8,327 bases of DNA from a bacterium (lineage in GTDB: Bacteria; Patescibacteriota; Patescibacteriia; Magasanikbacterales; GWA2-37-8). A model generated the notes under the pieces. That model made no database searches. It was given only the letters and a program-made list of their open reading frames with translations, and was not told the DNA's origin. The DNA lies in assembly GCA_021790135.1 (NCBI GenBank), contig JAJYIJ010000037.1, positions 1 to 8,327 on the forward strand, in the 5' to 3' direction. Shown here piece by piece: positions 1 through 6,217 of this stretch; position 1 is the first letter of the stretch, and each line of letters starts with the position of its first letter. The translations under genes were made by a program, and so were the position numbers.

Positions 1-888
1 ATCAAGTACGTCTGCAACGGTGCCCCCGGCAAGGACGGCGCCCCCGGCCAGACCGGCCCCCAGGGCCCCGCGGGTCCGCAGGGACTGCAGGGCATTCAGG
101 GCCCGGCCGGCAAGGACGGCACCCCCGGCGCGATCGGCCCCCAGGGCCCGGCCGGCAAGGACGGCACCCCCGGCGCGATCGGCCCCCAGGGCCCGGCCGG
201 CAAGGACGGCGCCCCCGGCGCGATCGGCCCCCAGGGCCCGGCCGGCAAGGACGGCACCCCCGGCGCGATCGGCCCCCAGGGCCCGCAGGGCGACACCGGA
301 GCGACCGGCGCCACCGGCAAGGACGGCCAGAGCGTGACGATGACCCCCGAGCTCCCCGGAACGAATTGCACGAGCGGTGGCATCAAGCTCCAGGTCGGCA
401 CCAGCACCGAGTACGTCTGCAACGGCACCACCGGCACGAACCCCCAGCCCTCCAAGGGCGGCGCCTGCACGACCAACGCACAGTGCCCCAGTGGCGTGTG
501 CGGGAACATCGATTCCAGCACAGGAATCGGCACGTGCGAGAGCAAGATCGGCGAATCCTGCACCACCAACGCCGACTGCACGTCTGGCACCTGCGACACC
601 ACCACCAGCACCTGCGTTGCGCCCACGTTCTACGTGGAAGCCGATCAGGGTACCCAGATCGACTGGTATCCCTGGCAGGTTGGTTCGCTGACCGACCGGC
701 AGACCACGGCCACCGGCAACCTGGACGCCAGCGACCCGACGGCTTCGGCCGGATGGGAAGCGTCCGCGGTCGTGGAGGGTGGAACCGCTGCGAAGGTGCA
801 GGGACCGTTCACGGGCGGGAAGCTCGTCCCCTGCATGCAGAACTCTCCCGGTCCAGGGGAGTGGCTCTGCGTGTGGAACGCGCAGTAG
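1..888 (+). CDS. Collagen-like, cysteine-rich surface or secreted protein (5' end missing)
   Basis: The reading frame is open from base 1 to a TAG stop at 886-888, so the gene starts upstream of the window; 295 residues are visible. Residues about 7-110 are an unbroken run of Gly-X-Y triplets (roughly 35), rich in Pro, Ala, Gln, Lys and Asp, the pattern of bacterial collagen-like proteins. A YVCNG motif stands just before it (residues 3-7) and recurs just after it (138-142), the second time inside a fuller module with a Cys at 123, so two copies of a small Cys-containing module flank the collagen stalk. Two short cysteine repeats follow, with spacing C-x5-C-x4-C (from 156 and from 187), then an unrecognised C-terminal domain of about 85 residues. 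Such layouts are common in myxobacterial and other large-genome exported proteins. It probably forms an extracellular trimeric stalk, but no signal peptide can be seen because the N-terminus is missing. Codon use is far more GC-rich than in every other gene here. Confidence 0.85.
   Translation: MKYVCNGAPGKDGAPGQTGPQGPAGPQGLQGIQGPAGKDGTPGAIGPQGPAGKDGTPGAIGPQGPAGKDGAPGAIGPQGPAGKDGTPGAIGPQGPQGDTGATGATGKDGQSVTMTPELPGTNCTSGGIKLQVGTSTEYVCNGTTGTNPQPSKGGACTTNAQCPSGVCGNIDSSTGIGTCESKIGESCTTNADCTSGTCDTTTSTCVAPTFYVEADQGTQIDWYPWQVGSLTDRQTTATGNLDASDPTASAGWEASAVVEGGTAAKVQGPFTGGKLVPCMQNSPGPGEWLCVWNAQ
100..279 (+). repeat. Four 45-bp tandem repeats coding collagen triplets
   Basis: Four head-to-tail units of 45 bp (100-144, 145-189, 190-234, 235-279) each encode GPAGKDGTPGAIGPQ, with T replaced by A in the third unit. 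The units are almost identical at the DNA level, including silent positions, which points to recent duplication or slippage. Copy number may vary between strains, and the repeat could also be collapsed in a short-read assembly. Confidence 0.95.
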
Positions 889-1010
889 GGCCACATCCAG
901 CTAGCCGAAGCTGGTCAACGTGAACTTCTGTTTCTCCCCCCTCTCGGCTGAGGGACTTGAAATTTTGTCTGTTCCTGCGCTCGCGCGCGGCGACAGGCAA
1001 CCCCAGCGCT

Positions 1011-1032
1011 GTTCTTCTTGGGAGAGAAGAAC
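1011..1032. repeat. Perfect 8-bp-arm hairpin at the composition junction
   Basis: GTTCTTCT (1011-1018) is the exact reverse complement of AGAAGAAC (1025-1032), separated by six bases (TGGGAG). It sits where the GC-rich segment gives way to AT-rich DNA. There is no T-run after it, so it is not an obvious intrinsic terminator. Confidence 0.6.
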
Positions 1033-1090
1033 GGCGGCTACTTAGTGATCATTTTTAAAAAAGTGGACACTAACAGAGCCAAGACCATTG

Positions 1091-1168
1091 ATAAAAATCC
1101 ATCGTGCGTTTACTGCGCCTCTTGTCAAAAGAGCTGCGCCGTAAACTCTCTCCGCGATGGATTTTTAT
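1091..1168. repeat. 78-nt nested inverted repeat (possible structured RNA or element remnant)
   Basis: Outer arms of 14 bp, ATAAAAATCCATCG (1091-1104) and CGATGGATTTTTAT (1155-1168), are perfect complements. Inside the 50-bp interval a second set of arms is nested in order: GTTTAC with GTAAAC, GCGC with GCGC, and CTCTT with AAGAG, closing on a five-base loop GTCAA. The whole segment therefore folds into one long interrupted stem on either strand. It lies beyond the terminator of the minus-strand gene. It could be a small structured RNA, a miniature mobile-element remnant or a DNA-level structure; I do not recognise a named family. Confidence 0.55.
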
Positions 1169-1185
1169 TATCATCAGGTTTATTA

Positions 1186-1218
1186 AAAAAACAAAAACTC
1201 CCCCGGAGCGGGGGAGTT
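1186..1218 (-). terminator. Rho-independent terminator of the coiled-coil gene
   Basis: Read on the minus strand, AACTCCCCC and GGGGGAGTT (1196-1218) form a perfect 9-bp GC-rich stem around a five-base loop, immediately followed by a T-rich tract (TTTGTTTTTTT, down to about 1186). It lies 12 bp after the minus-strand stop codon at 1231-1233, the expected place for the end of that transcript. Confidence 0.92.
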
Positions 1219-1230
1219 GGAGAAAAATTT

Positions 1231-1635
1231 TTAAAGACTGAGCGAAGGGAATGGTTCCATGTTTAAGACGCGCTGTTTGTCTTTGCTCGTAATTACTTTC
1301 CGCTTGGATAATATTTCCACTAAGACTTTCAGTTTCGTATCTTCTTTACGTGTTATGATGGTCATATCACCACGCAAATCAGACAATTTTTCATCCAGAT
1401 ATTCTTTGGTTACCATTTGCGATTCCACGCTGGTGAGACGCGTCTCCAGTCCTTGTTCCACTCCGGCTAAATCTTGTTTTACTCCCAGCAGCTCTTCTTT
1501 AGAAGCCGCATTTTCTTTGATAAAATTAACTGTTTCCAGAACTTCAGCCAACTCTTGTTTAGTAGCGGCATTCTTTTTTAGAAAATTAACCGCCTCTAAA
1601 ATTTCGTTTAAAATTTTTGTCCCCCTTTTTTCCAT
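1231..1635 (-). CDS. Small coiled-coil protein of unknown function
   Basis: This encodes 134 residues, rich in Lys, Glu, Leu and Val, with no signal peptide or membrane segment. Residues 12-31 and 32-51 are two similar 20-residue units (ILEAVNFLKK... and VLETVNFIKE..., each ending in a KQEL or KEEL stretch), an internal duplication visible also in the DNA. Residues about 12-115 show heptad-like spacing of Leu, Val and Ile, predicting a long coiled coil that probably oligomerises. Similar short coiled-coil proteins are frequent in Patescibacteria; I know of no assigned function. The ATG at 1635 is chosen because it is the first start after a strong promoter and no other start is near; there is no clear ribosome-binding site. 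The gene is monocistronic, with its own promoter (1670-1697) and terminator (1186-1218). Confidence 0.82.
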   Translation of the reverse strand: MEKRGTKILNEILEAVNFLKKNAATKQELAEVLETVNFIKENAASKEELLGVKQDLAGVEQGLETRLTSVESQMVTKEYLDEKLSDLRGDMTIITRKEDTKLKVLVEILSKRKVITSKDKQRVLNMEPFPSLSL

Positions 1636-1669
1636 ATATTTTTAAATTAAAAATGGAATTTATTCCCGT

Positions 1670-1697
1670 AGTATATCATCGTCGGAAAAACTGTCAA
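1670..1697 (-). promoter_or_regulatory. Strong sigma70-type promoter of the coiled-coil gene
   Basis: On the minus strand a perfect -35 TTGACA (1692-1697) stands 16 bp before a -10 TATACT (1670-1675), which is also preceded by TGA, an extended -10 arrangement. Transcription should begin near 1663, giving a leader of about 28 nt before the ATG at 1635. Confidence 0.85.
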
Positions 1698-1725
1698 ATG
1701 TCTGGATTTTTACTGGAAAGTAAAG

Positions 1726-1731
1726 TATACT
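1726..1731 (+). promoter_or_regulatory. Putative -10 box of the ligase/hydrolase operon
   Basis: TATACT lies ten bases before the ATG at 1742. The -35 region (about 1702-1709) is a poor match. If this -10 is used, transcription would start around 1738, so the first gene would be read from an almost leaderless mRNA, consistent with the absence of any Shine-Dalgarno sequence before 1742. Confidence 0.5.
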
Positions 1732-1741
1732 ATCCATAGTT

Positions 1742-3226
1742 ATGCAAGCTTTTTTACTCTACGTCAGTCTACATTTTTTCAGTCTTTTCCTTTTCTTCGT
1801 TGCCTTTGTTTTGGCGCTGTGGTTGATTTTTGTACACCACAAAAGCCATTGGCTGATTTACGCCTTGATTATTTGGTTTCCGCTCGAAGTCACGATTCTC
1901 AAATGGCTGCCCATTGATTATTATCCGATTGGTAAATATTTTCCCGAAATTTTAATGTACAGCGCCTTGGCTTTTAGTTGGTGGGGATACATCAAAAGCA
2001 AAGGACGCTTGTTGCCAAAGCTGCCGGTCAATCGCTGGTTGGCATTTTTTTTGCTGGTCGCTTTTATTTCGCTGTGCCTTAATTGGTATAGTCCGGTAGT
2101 GTGGTTTTTGGGCGTTCGGCAGACCCTGCGGTTTGTGGTGGTTTTCTTTATTATTTTATTCGAAGAATATCCGGCCGAGATTTTGAAACGTTTTTTATTG
2201 CTTGGGGCCGGGATGATTGGTCTCGAAGCACTGCTCGGTTTAGTGCAGTATCTTATGCACGGCGCGTTGGATCAGTATTTATTTTTTCCTGACACGGTTA
2301 GTTTCGGCAGCGTGCAGCTGCAGGGGATCACGGAATTTTGGGCACCTGGGCAACGGGTATTTGCTACCCTTGGCCGCTACGATCGGCTTGGTAGTTTGCT
2401 TGCGGTCGGGCTCGTGCTAGCTTTTCCCTGGCTGTATCATATTAAAGATGAGTTCCATAAAATGTGGGCGTGGCTGGCTTTCGGGATTGGTCTTCTGGCG
2501 CTTGTTTTAACCTACTCGCGCGCTAGTTGGCTGGCCTGTTTGGTTGGTATTGTGGTGGTGGGATTTTTTGTGCTCAAAGACACTCGCGTTTTGGAAGTGG
2601 CGGCCATTGGCAGCGGATTGGCTATTTTGTATATTTTGTTCGTGATTGTTTTTCAACACTACGGCGGCGGGGCTTTTGATAAACCGAGCGAAACTTTGAC
2701 TCAGCGGGCAGTGGAGGCGGTAAGCTGGTATAGTTGGCAAAGCGATTATGAAGGGTATGGACGGTTTTTCTTTTGGGTCAACACGCCGCTCGTGGTGGTG
2801 CGTTCGGCGCCTTTGTTTGGCGTTGGCCCGGGCAATTACGGCGGGGGCGTGGCGGCAGCGCTTCTTAACACGAAAGTCTACGATATTTTACATTTGCCCT
2901 TTGGTATTCAGAATACCTATGGACAGATTGATAGCAATTGGCTCAGTTTGTGGGGAGAAACCGGCACGCTTGGCCTGGTGGCCTGGATTTTTCTCTTGGT
3001 CGAATTGATTGTCAGCAGCCGGCTGGTGGCGGCGCGTTCAAAGAATATTACTGAGCGGACCGTGGCTGAAGGCATGGCGGGAGGTGTGGCGTCGATTATG
3101 ATTTTGGCTTTGTTTGGTCCGTATTTCGAGTTTCGAACTTTAATGGTTTATTTTTGGTTGGCAGCCGGTATCATGATGCATTATTATCGTGAACATGAGC
3201 ACACCGGGAATTTTTTGAAAAAGTAA
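1742..3226 (+). CDS. O-antigen ligase/polymerase-like (Wzy/WaaL-type) integral membrane protein
   Basis: This encodes 494 residues, mostly hydrophobic, with roughly 11-13 predicted membrane segments. Features typical of the Wzy_C/O-antigen ligase family are visible: the T-Y-S-R-A-S-W-L stretch (257-264) at the start of a membrane helix, a long extracytoplasmic loop (about 307-400), the PLFGVGPGNYG motif (357-367) and the DSNWLSLWGETG motif (397-408) before the last helices. Family members join or polymerise lipid-linked glycans on the outer face of the cytoplasmic membrane; some transfer glycans to proteins. The exact acceptor cannot be told. The length is normal and the gene appears intact. 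The ATG at 1742 has no ribosome-binding site but lies just after a TATACT box. It is followed after 30 bp by the secreted hydrolase gene, so both probably act on the same surface glycan. Confidence 0.85.
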   Translation: MQAFLLYVSLHFFSLFLFFVAFVLALWLIFVHHKSHWLIYALIIWFPLEVTILKWLPIDYYPIGKYFPEILMYSALAFSWWGYIKSKGRLLPKLPVNRWLAFFLLVAFISLCLNWYSPVVWFLGVRQTLRFVVVFFIILFEEYPAEILKRFLLLGAGMIGLEALLGLVQYLMHGALDQYLFFPDTVSFGSVQLQGITEFWAPGQRVFATLGRYDRLGSLLAVGLVLAFPWLYHIKDEFHKMWAWLAFGIGLLALVLTYSRASWLACLVGIVVVGFFVLKDTRVLEVAAIGSGLAILYILFVIVFQHYGGGAFDKPSETLTQRAVEAVSWYSWQSDYEGYGRFFFWVNTPLVVVRSAPLFGVGPGNYGGGVAAALLNTKVYDILHLPFGIQNTYGQIDSNWLSLWGETGTLGLVAWIFLLVELIVSSRLVAARSKNITERTVAEGMAGGVASIMILALFGPYFEFRTLMVYFWLAAGIMMHYYREHEHTGNFLKK

Positions 3227-3240
3227 AGAATAATTAAAAG

Positions 3241-3247
3241 AAAGGAG
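3241..3247 (+). promoter_or_regulatory. Shine-Dalgarno site of the secreted hydrolase gene
   Basis: AAAGGAG ends nine bases before the ATG at 3257. It is the clearest ribosome-binding site in the window and fixes that start, which also begins a typical signal peptide. Confidence 0.85.
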
Positions 3248-3256
3248 ACAAAAAAG

Positions 3257-5254
3257 ATGAAAACAATGCGCAAACATTTTTTTATTCTTAGTATCAGTAT
3301 AATGGTAGGCTTTCTGGCCACGCCTTTTTTGGCTGTACCACCAGCTAAAGCCGCGCCTCTTCTGGCCAATTATTATTTGGCGCCATTGCCGAGCGACCCC
3401 AGCAAACTGGCAGAGTTGGCTAAAATGAATGTGTTAATTTTGTCACCAGATGAATTTTTGGTCCGCCAGTCCGAAGTTGCCACGTTGAAACAGGATAATC
3501 CAGCAATTATTTTGCTCGCCTACGTGCCGAGCCAAAGTTATAATACAAATTATTGGCCTCAGGATCCTATTTTTAAACATTTAACGCTTCAAAATAATTG
3601 GATTTTGCGCGACGGTCAGGGCCGTGCCATTTATCCGTGGCCAACGCTGGAGGGTTTGAACATGGATTCGAGCTGGTCGGAATATCTGGTCAGTTTTATT
3701 AACCAGTATATTGCGCCGTTGCCCGGTGTGGATGGCGTCTTTTTCGATATGGTTGGCGCTTCGATTCCCGGCGTGTCAGTGAATAACGTTGATTTGAATG
3801 GCGACGGTCGGGCAGACGATCCAAACAGTGTCAATAGTTTATGGCTCAGCCGCGTGCAGTATTTGTTGTCGTACGCGCATTATCATTTGCAAACGCAGTA
3901 TGTTGTGACCAACGGCGATTCAAATCAGCTTTTGCAGCCCTACGTCAACGGTCGAATGTACGAAGATTTTCCGACGCCGTGGGAAGCGAACGGTTCGTGG
4001 GGCGGTCTTATGTCGACACTCAAGAAAAATCAGCCAAATAATCTTGACCCCAATATCGATATTTTTAATGCCACCAGCGGCAACACCGGCAATCAGGCCG
4101 ATTACCAAGCGATGCGTTTTGGTTTGGCCAGTAGTCTATTGCTCGATAATGTGTATTCGAGTTTTGATTACGGCGATCAAAATCACGGACAGCTGTGGTG
4201 GTACGACGAATACAATACCGTGCTCGGTACGGCCACGGGGCCGGCGGTATCACTCAGCGGCAAGACTTCATTCACACAAGGTGGCGTGTGGCGGCGAGAT
4301 TATGCCAACGGCATCGTGCTCGTGAACGCAGGCAGCCAGCCTGCGGGTGTCGATCTCGGTGGCAATTACGAAAAAATTCTGGGAACGCAGGACCCTACGG
4401 TCAACAACGGCGCCGTCGTCGACCAAGTAACAATCGGCGCGCATGATGGTATTATTCTATTAAAAACATTTTCGACGATCACGAATGCGCTTTTTATCAA
4501 CGGCGATTTTTTGCGATTTTACACTGGCGCTGGACTTCGAGCGCGTAATGGTTTTTTTGCTTTTGAGTCAGAGGAACCGGGCGGCGCGAAAATTTATTAT
4601 GGCGATTTAAACGGTAACGGCAGTGAAGAAAAAATCGTCGTGACCGGTCCGAAGATGGTAATTTATAACAGCCGCGGGGAAATTTGGTATGTTGGGTTTC
4701 CTTTTGGCGCTAATTACGAAGGCAGCATCACCATGGCGGTAGGGCGTCTTAACGACGACCCGGAGGATGAACTGGTCGTCGCAGGGACAAGTACGGGTGA
4801 GGTACAAATTTACGATTACCACGGTGACCTGCTTGAAGATTCAATTTACCCACTCGGCAAAGCCTACCGTGGCGGTTTCTCAGTCGCCTTGCGACGGGCT
4901 GATAGCGCGCTTGCTCCAGAAATACTGCTCGCACCGCTCAGCTCTCGCTCGGCGGAAATTTTAGTCTACGATGCAACCCTTACTAAAGTACAAAAACGGC
5001 TCTATCCCTTTGGCAGTTCTTTTCGCGGTAGTTTGTCAATTGCGGCCGGTGATTTCAGCGGGACAGGGAGCGATGATATTGCCGCCTCGGCGAACGTGCA
5101 TCAGGTGCCGACTATTCATATTATTGATTCTAACGGACGCTTGCTTAAAAGTTTTACGGTACCGAGCGTGTTCGGCAATCAAACGGCCGTGCTGGGGGCC
5201 ACGATTGTGCCTGGCAGCGCTGAACAGGAATTGGTTGTCATGACCAAAAATTAA
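3257..5254 (+). CDS. Secreted GHL15-like putative glycoside hydrolase with C-terminal FG-GAP-like repeats
   Basis: This encodes 665 residues. Residues 1-32 form a signal peptide (basic start, hydrophobic core, AKA cleavage site before Ala33). Residues about 36-330 resemble the hypothetical glycosyl hydrolase family 15 TIM barrel: GVDGVFFDM at 157-165 places an acidic residue (D164) at a strand end, followed by VTNGD (217-221) and MYEDF (234-238), whose E236 is a second candidate catalytic acid. A DxNGDGxxDD loop (179-188) just after D164 looks like an EF-hand calcium site. A beta domain with VWRRDYANG (344-352) follows, as often seen after such barrels. From about 450 there is a second acidic loop (DLNGNG) and then repeats of about 50 residues with aromatic-P-x-G-x3-(Y/F)-x-G landmarks at 481, 531, 583 and a degenerate one near 633, like FG-GAP/VCBS propeller blades that bind ligands or glycans. 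No anchor is seen at the C-terminus. Substrate and activity are inferred only. Confidence 0.8.
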   Translation: MKTMRKHFFILSISIMVGFLATPFLAVPPAKAAPLLANYYLAPLPSDPSKLAELAKMNVLILSPDEFLVRQSEVATLKQDNPAIILLAYVPSQSYNTNYWPQDPIFKHLTLQNNWILRDGQGRAIYPWPTLEGLNMDSSWSEYLVSFINQYIAPLPGVDGVFFDMVGASIPGVSVNNVDLNGDGRADDPNSVNSLWLSRVQYLLSYAHYHLQTQYVVTNGDSNQLLQPYVNGRMYEDFPTPWEANGSWGGLMSTLKKNQPNNLDPNIDIFNATSGNTGNQADYQAMRFGLASSLLLDNVYSSFDYGDQNHGQLWWYDEYNTVLGTATGPAVSLSGKTSFTQGGVWRRDYANGIVLVNAGSQPAGVDLGGNYEKILGTQDPTVNNGAVVDQVTIGAHDGIILLKTFSTITNALFINGDFLRFYTGAGLRARNGFFAFESEEPGGAKIYYGDLNGNGSEEKIVVTGPKMVIYNSRGEIWYVGFPFGANYEGSITMAVGRLNDDPEDELVVAGTSTGEVQIYDYHGDLLEDSIYPLGKAYRGGFSVALRRADSALAPEILLAPLSSRSAEILVYDATLTKVQKRLYPFGSSFRGSLSIAAGDFSGTGSDDIAASANVHQVPTIHIIDSNGRLLKSFTVPSVFGNQTAVLGATIVPGSAEQELVVMTKN

Positions 5255-6162
5255 GGGCCGGTAACGAGGCAAACCAGTGCTCCCTTGGGAAGGCACTGGT
5301 TTTTTTGGGCTTCAATCAAGCCGACAATCGAGAGGGCACTGTTTGGCGAAAGGTCCACTCCAATCGCTTCATGAACGATTTTTTGAGCGGAACGAATAGC
5401 GTCGTTGCTGGCGATCCAGCCACTGCCATTGCTTTTTTTGACGGCTTCAGCCACCTCTTTTTTGCGCAGCGCCACGTGGTCGACAATGGCGCTGGCGAGA
5501 GAAATTTCGGTTGGTTTTTCGTTTCCATTACGTTCATTCATTTTGTCCTGCCCGTTGATTTCTTGCACAATGGGATGGCAGGTTGAAGTCTGAATGATGT
5601 GGATTTGGGGATTTATTTTTAGTTTTTGACAACCTTGATAGAGTCCAAGAGCGGTCGTACCGGAGGAAGTGGGTATGAAGATGGCGGCCAGCTCAGGGAT
5701 TTTGGCTAGTTCCGTTGCCAATTCTTCATATCCGAGCAGCGCAATTTCAGACGTGGACTGCCGGAGCCAGGTTGCGCCGACTTTGGCCGCTTGGAAAGCA
5801 GTTTGTTTTGGATTTTTAACTTGAGAGATTTGGATTGATTCGTTGCCTTGGCTTTTTTGTTTGATTGTTTCCCATTTAGTTGGATCAATTTTTTCGCCGA
5901 CAAAAATAGTGAGTCGGACTGGCTCTTGGGGGTTGTTTTTATTGCTGGCTGCTACAGCTTCAATGGCAGCGATAGCGGCATTTCCAGAGGAGGAGATGAC
6001 AAACGAGCGGGCGCCCTCTTTGCGTGCCTCGCTCATCATGAGAGGGATGGAGCGCCCTTTGTGCGAGCCATAGTGATGTTTATCTTCGCGTTTGAGCCAG
6101 AGTTCATTGGCAATGCCAAGAGCGTGGGCTAATTTGGGCACGGAAATTTGGGGAGTTTTCAT
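5251..6162 (-). CDS. Fold-type II PLP-dependent enzyme, threonine synthase-like
   Basis: This encodes 303 residues of the tryptophan synthase beta/threonine synthase superfamily (PALP domain) and is nearly full length for the fold. LWLKREDKHHYGSHKGR (21-37) contains the Schiff-base lysine K35 in the usual S-x-K position. SSSGNAA (57-63) is the substrate-carboxylate loop, and SSGTTALG (166-173) is the loop that binds the PLP phosphate; VDLSPNSAL (269-277) and CLVTG (298-302) match the conserved end of the domain. Family members carry out beta or gamma elimination or replacement on amino acids (threonine synthase, threonine/serine dehydratase, diaminopropionate ammonia-lyase, cysteine synthase). 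It is shorter than typical threonine synthase and the ligand motifs do not fix the substrate, so the exact reaction is open. The ATG at 6162 lacks a Shine-Dalgarno sequence. Its stop overlaps the stop of the convergent hydrolase gene in TTAA. It is divergent from the LysW-like gene. Confidence 0.85.
   Translation of the reverse strand: MKTPQISVPKLAHALGIANELWLKREDKHHYGSHKGRSIPLMMSEARKEGARSFVISSSGNAAIAAIEAVAASNKNNPQEPVRLTIFVGEKIDPTKWETIKQKSQGNESIQISQVKNPKQTAFQAAKVGATWLRQSTSEIALLGYEELATELAKIPELAAIFIPTSSGTTALGLYQGCQKLKINPQIHIIQTSTCHPIVQEINGQDKMNERNGNEKPTEISLASAIVDHVALRKKEVAEAVKKSNGSGWIASNDAIRSAQKIVHEAIGVDLSPNSALSIVGLIEAQKNQCLPKGALVCLVTGP
5271..5306 (+). terminator. Rho-independent terminator embedded in the convergent gene
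   Basis: AAACCAGTGC (5271-5280) and GCACTGGTTT (5293-5302) form a perfect 10-bp stem; the loop contains a further TCCC/GGGA pair. On the plus strand the stem runs directly into a T-run ending at 5306. It starts 16 bp after the hydrolase stop codon and must terminate the plus-strand operon. The same bases encode residues near the C-terminus of the minus-strand PLP enzyme. On the minus strand there is no good T-run, so the signal is directional. Confidence 0.92.
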
Positions 6163-6188
6163 AGCAACGAGAAAAGAAAGTTCTAACC

Positions 6189-6217
6189 TTGATTTAATCC
6201 TGATTGTAGTATATACT
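6189..6217 (+). promoter_or_regulatory. Putative promoter of the LysW-like gene
   Basis: On the plus strand TTGATT (6189-6194) is 17 bp before TATACT (6212-6217). The -10 overlaps the minus-strand -10 within the palindrome AGTATATACT (6208-6217). The predicted transcript would start near 6224, leaving a leader of about 22 nt before the ATG at 6246. Confidence 0.6.

Larger units (their letters stand above)
889..1230. other. Intergenic region with compositional junction, no convincing gene
   Basis: No credible protein is seen. The left part (to about 1010) keeps the GC-rich character of the collagen-like gene and contains two small hairpins after its stop: CCAGCT/AGCTGG arms at 897-914 and CCCTC/GAGGG arms at 939-954. 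Neither is followed by a clear T-run, so they are weak terminator candidates. From about 1035 the DNA becomes AT-rich like the rest of the window. The right part holds the nested hairpin at 1091-1168 and the terminator at 1186-1218, listed separately. Confidence 0.6.

Noticed and set aside
100..279. CRISPR array
   Set aside because: The units are contiguous and in-frame with no unique spacers and encode collagen triplets.
96..626. Long minus-strand frame opposite the collagen-like gene
   Set aside because: It mirrors the GC-rich Gly-Pro-Ala repeats, which leave few stop codons on the other strand. The plus frame has clear collagen and cysteine motifs.
897..954. Intrinsic terminator of the collagen-like gene
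   Set aside because: Two small hairpins exist (897-914 and 939-954), but neither is followed by a proper T-run.
1091..1168. Integron attC site
   Set aside because: The size and nested folding are reminiscent, but the arms read GTTTAC/GTAAAC and lack the RYYYAAC and GTTRRRY core sites; there is no integrase or cassette nearby.
1018..1266. 82-codon plus-strand frame with a CxxCxxC-type cluster, resembling a small metal-binding protein
   Set aside because: It starts at TTG within the junction hairpin, spans the nested hairpin and the minus-strand terminator and runs into the coiled-coil gene. Its cysteines come from the hairpin arms and it has no ribosome-binding site.
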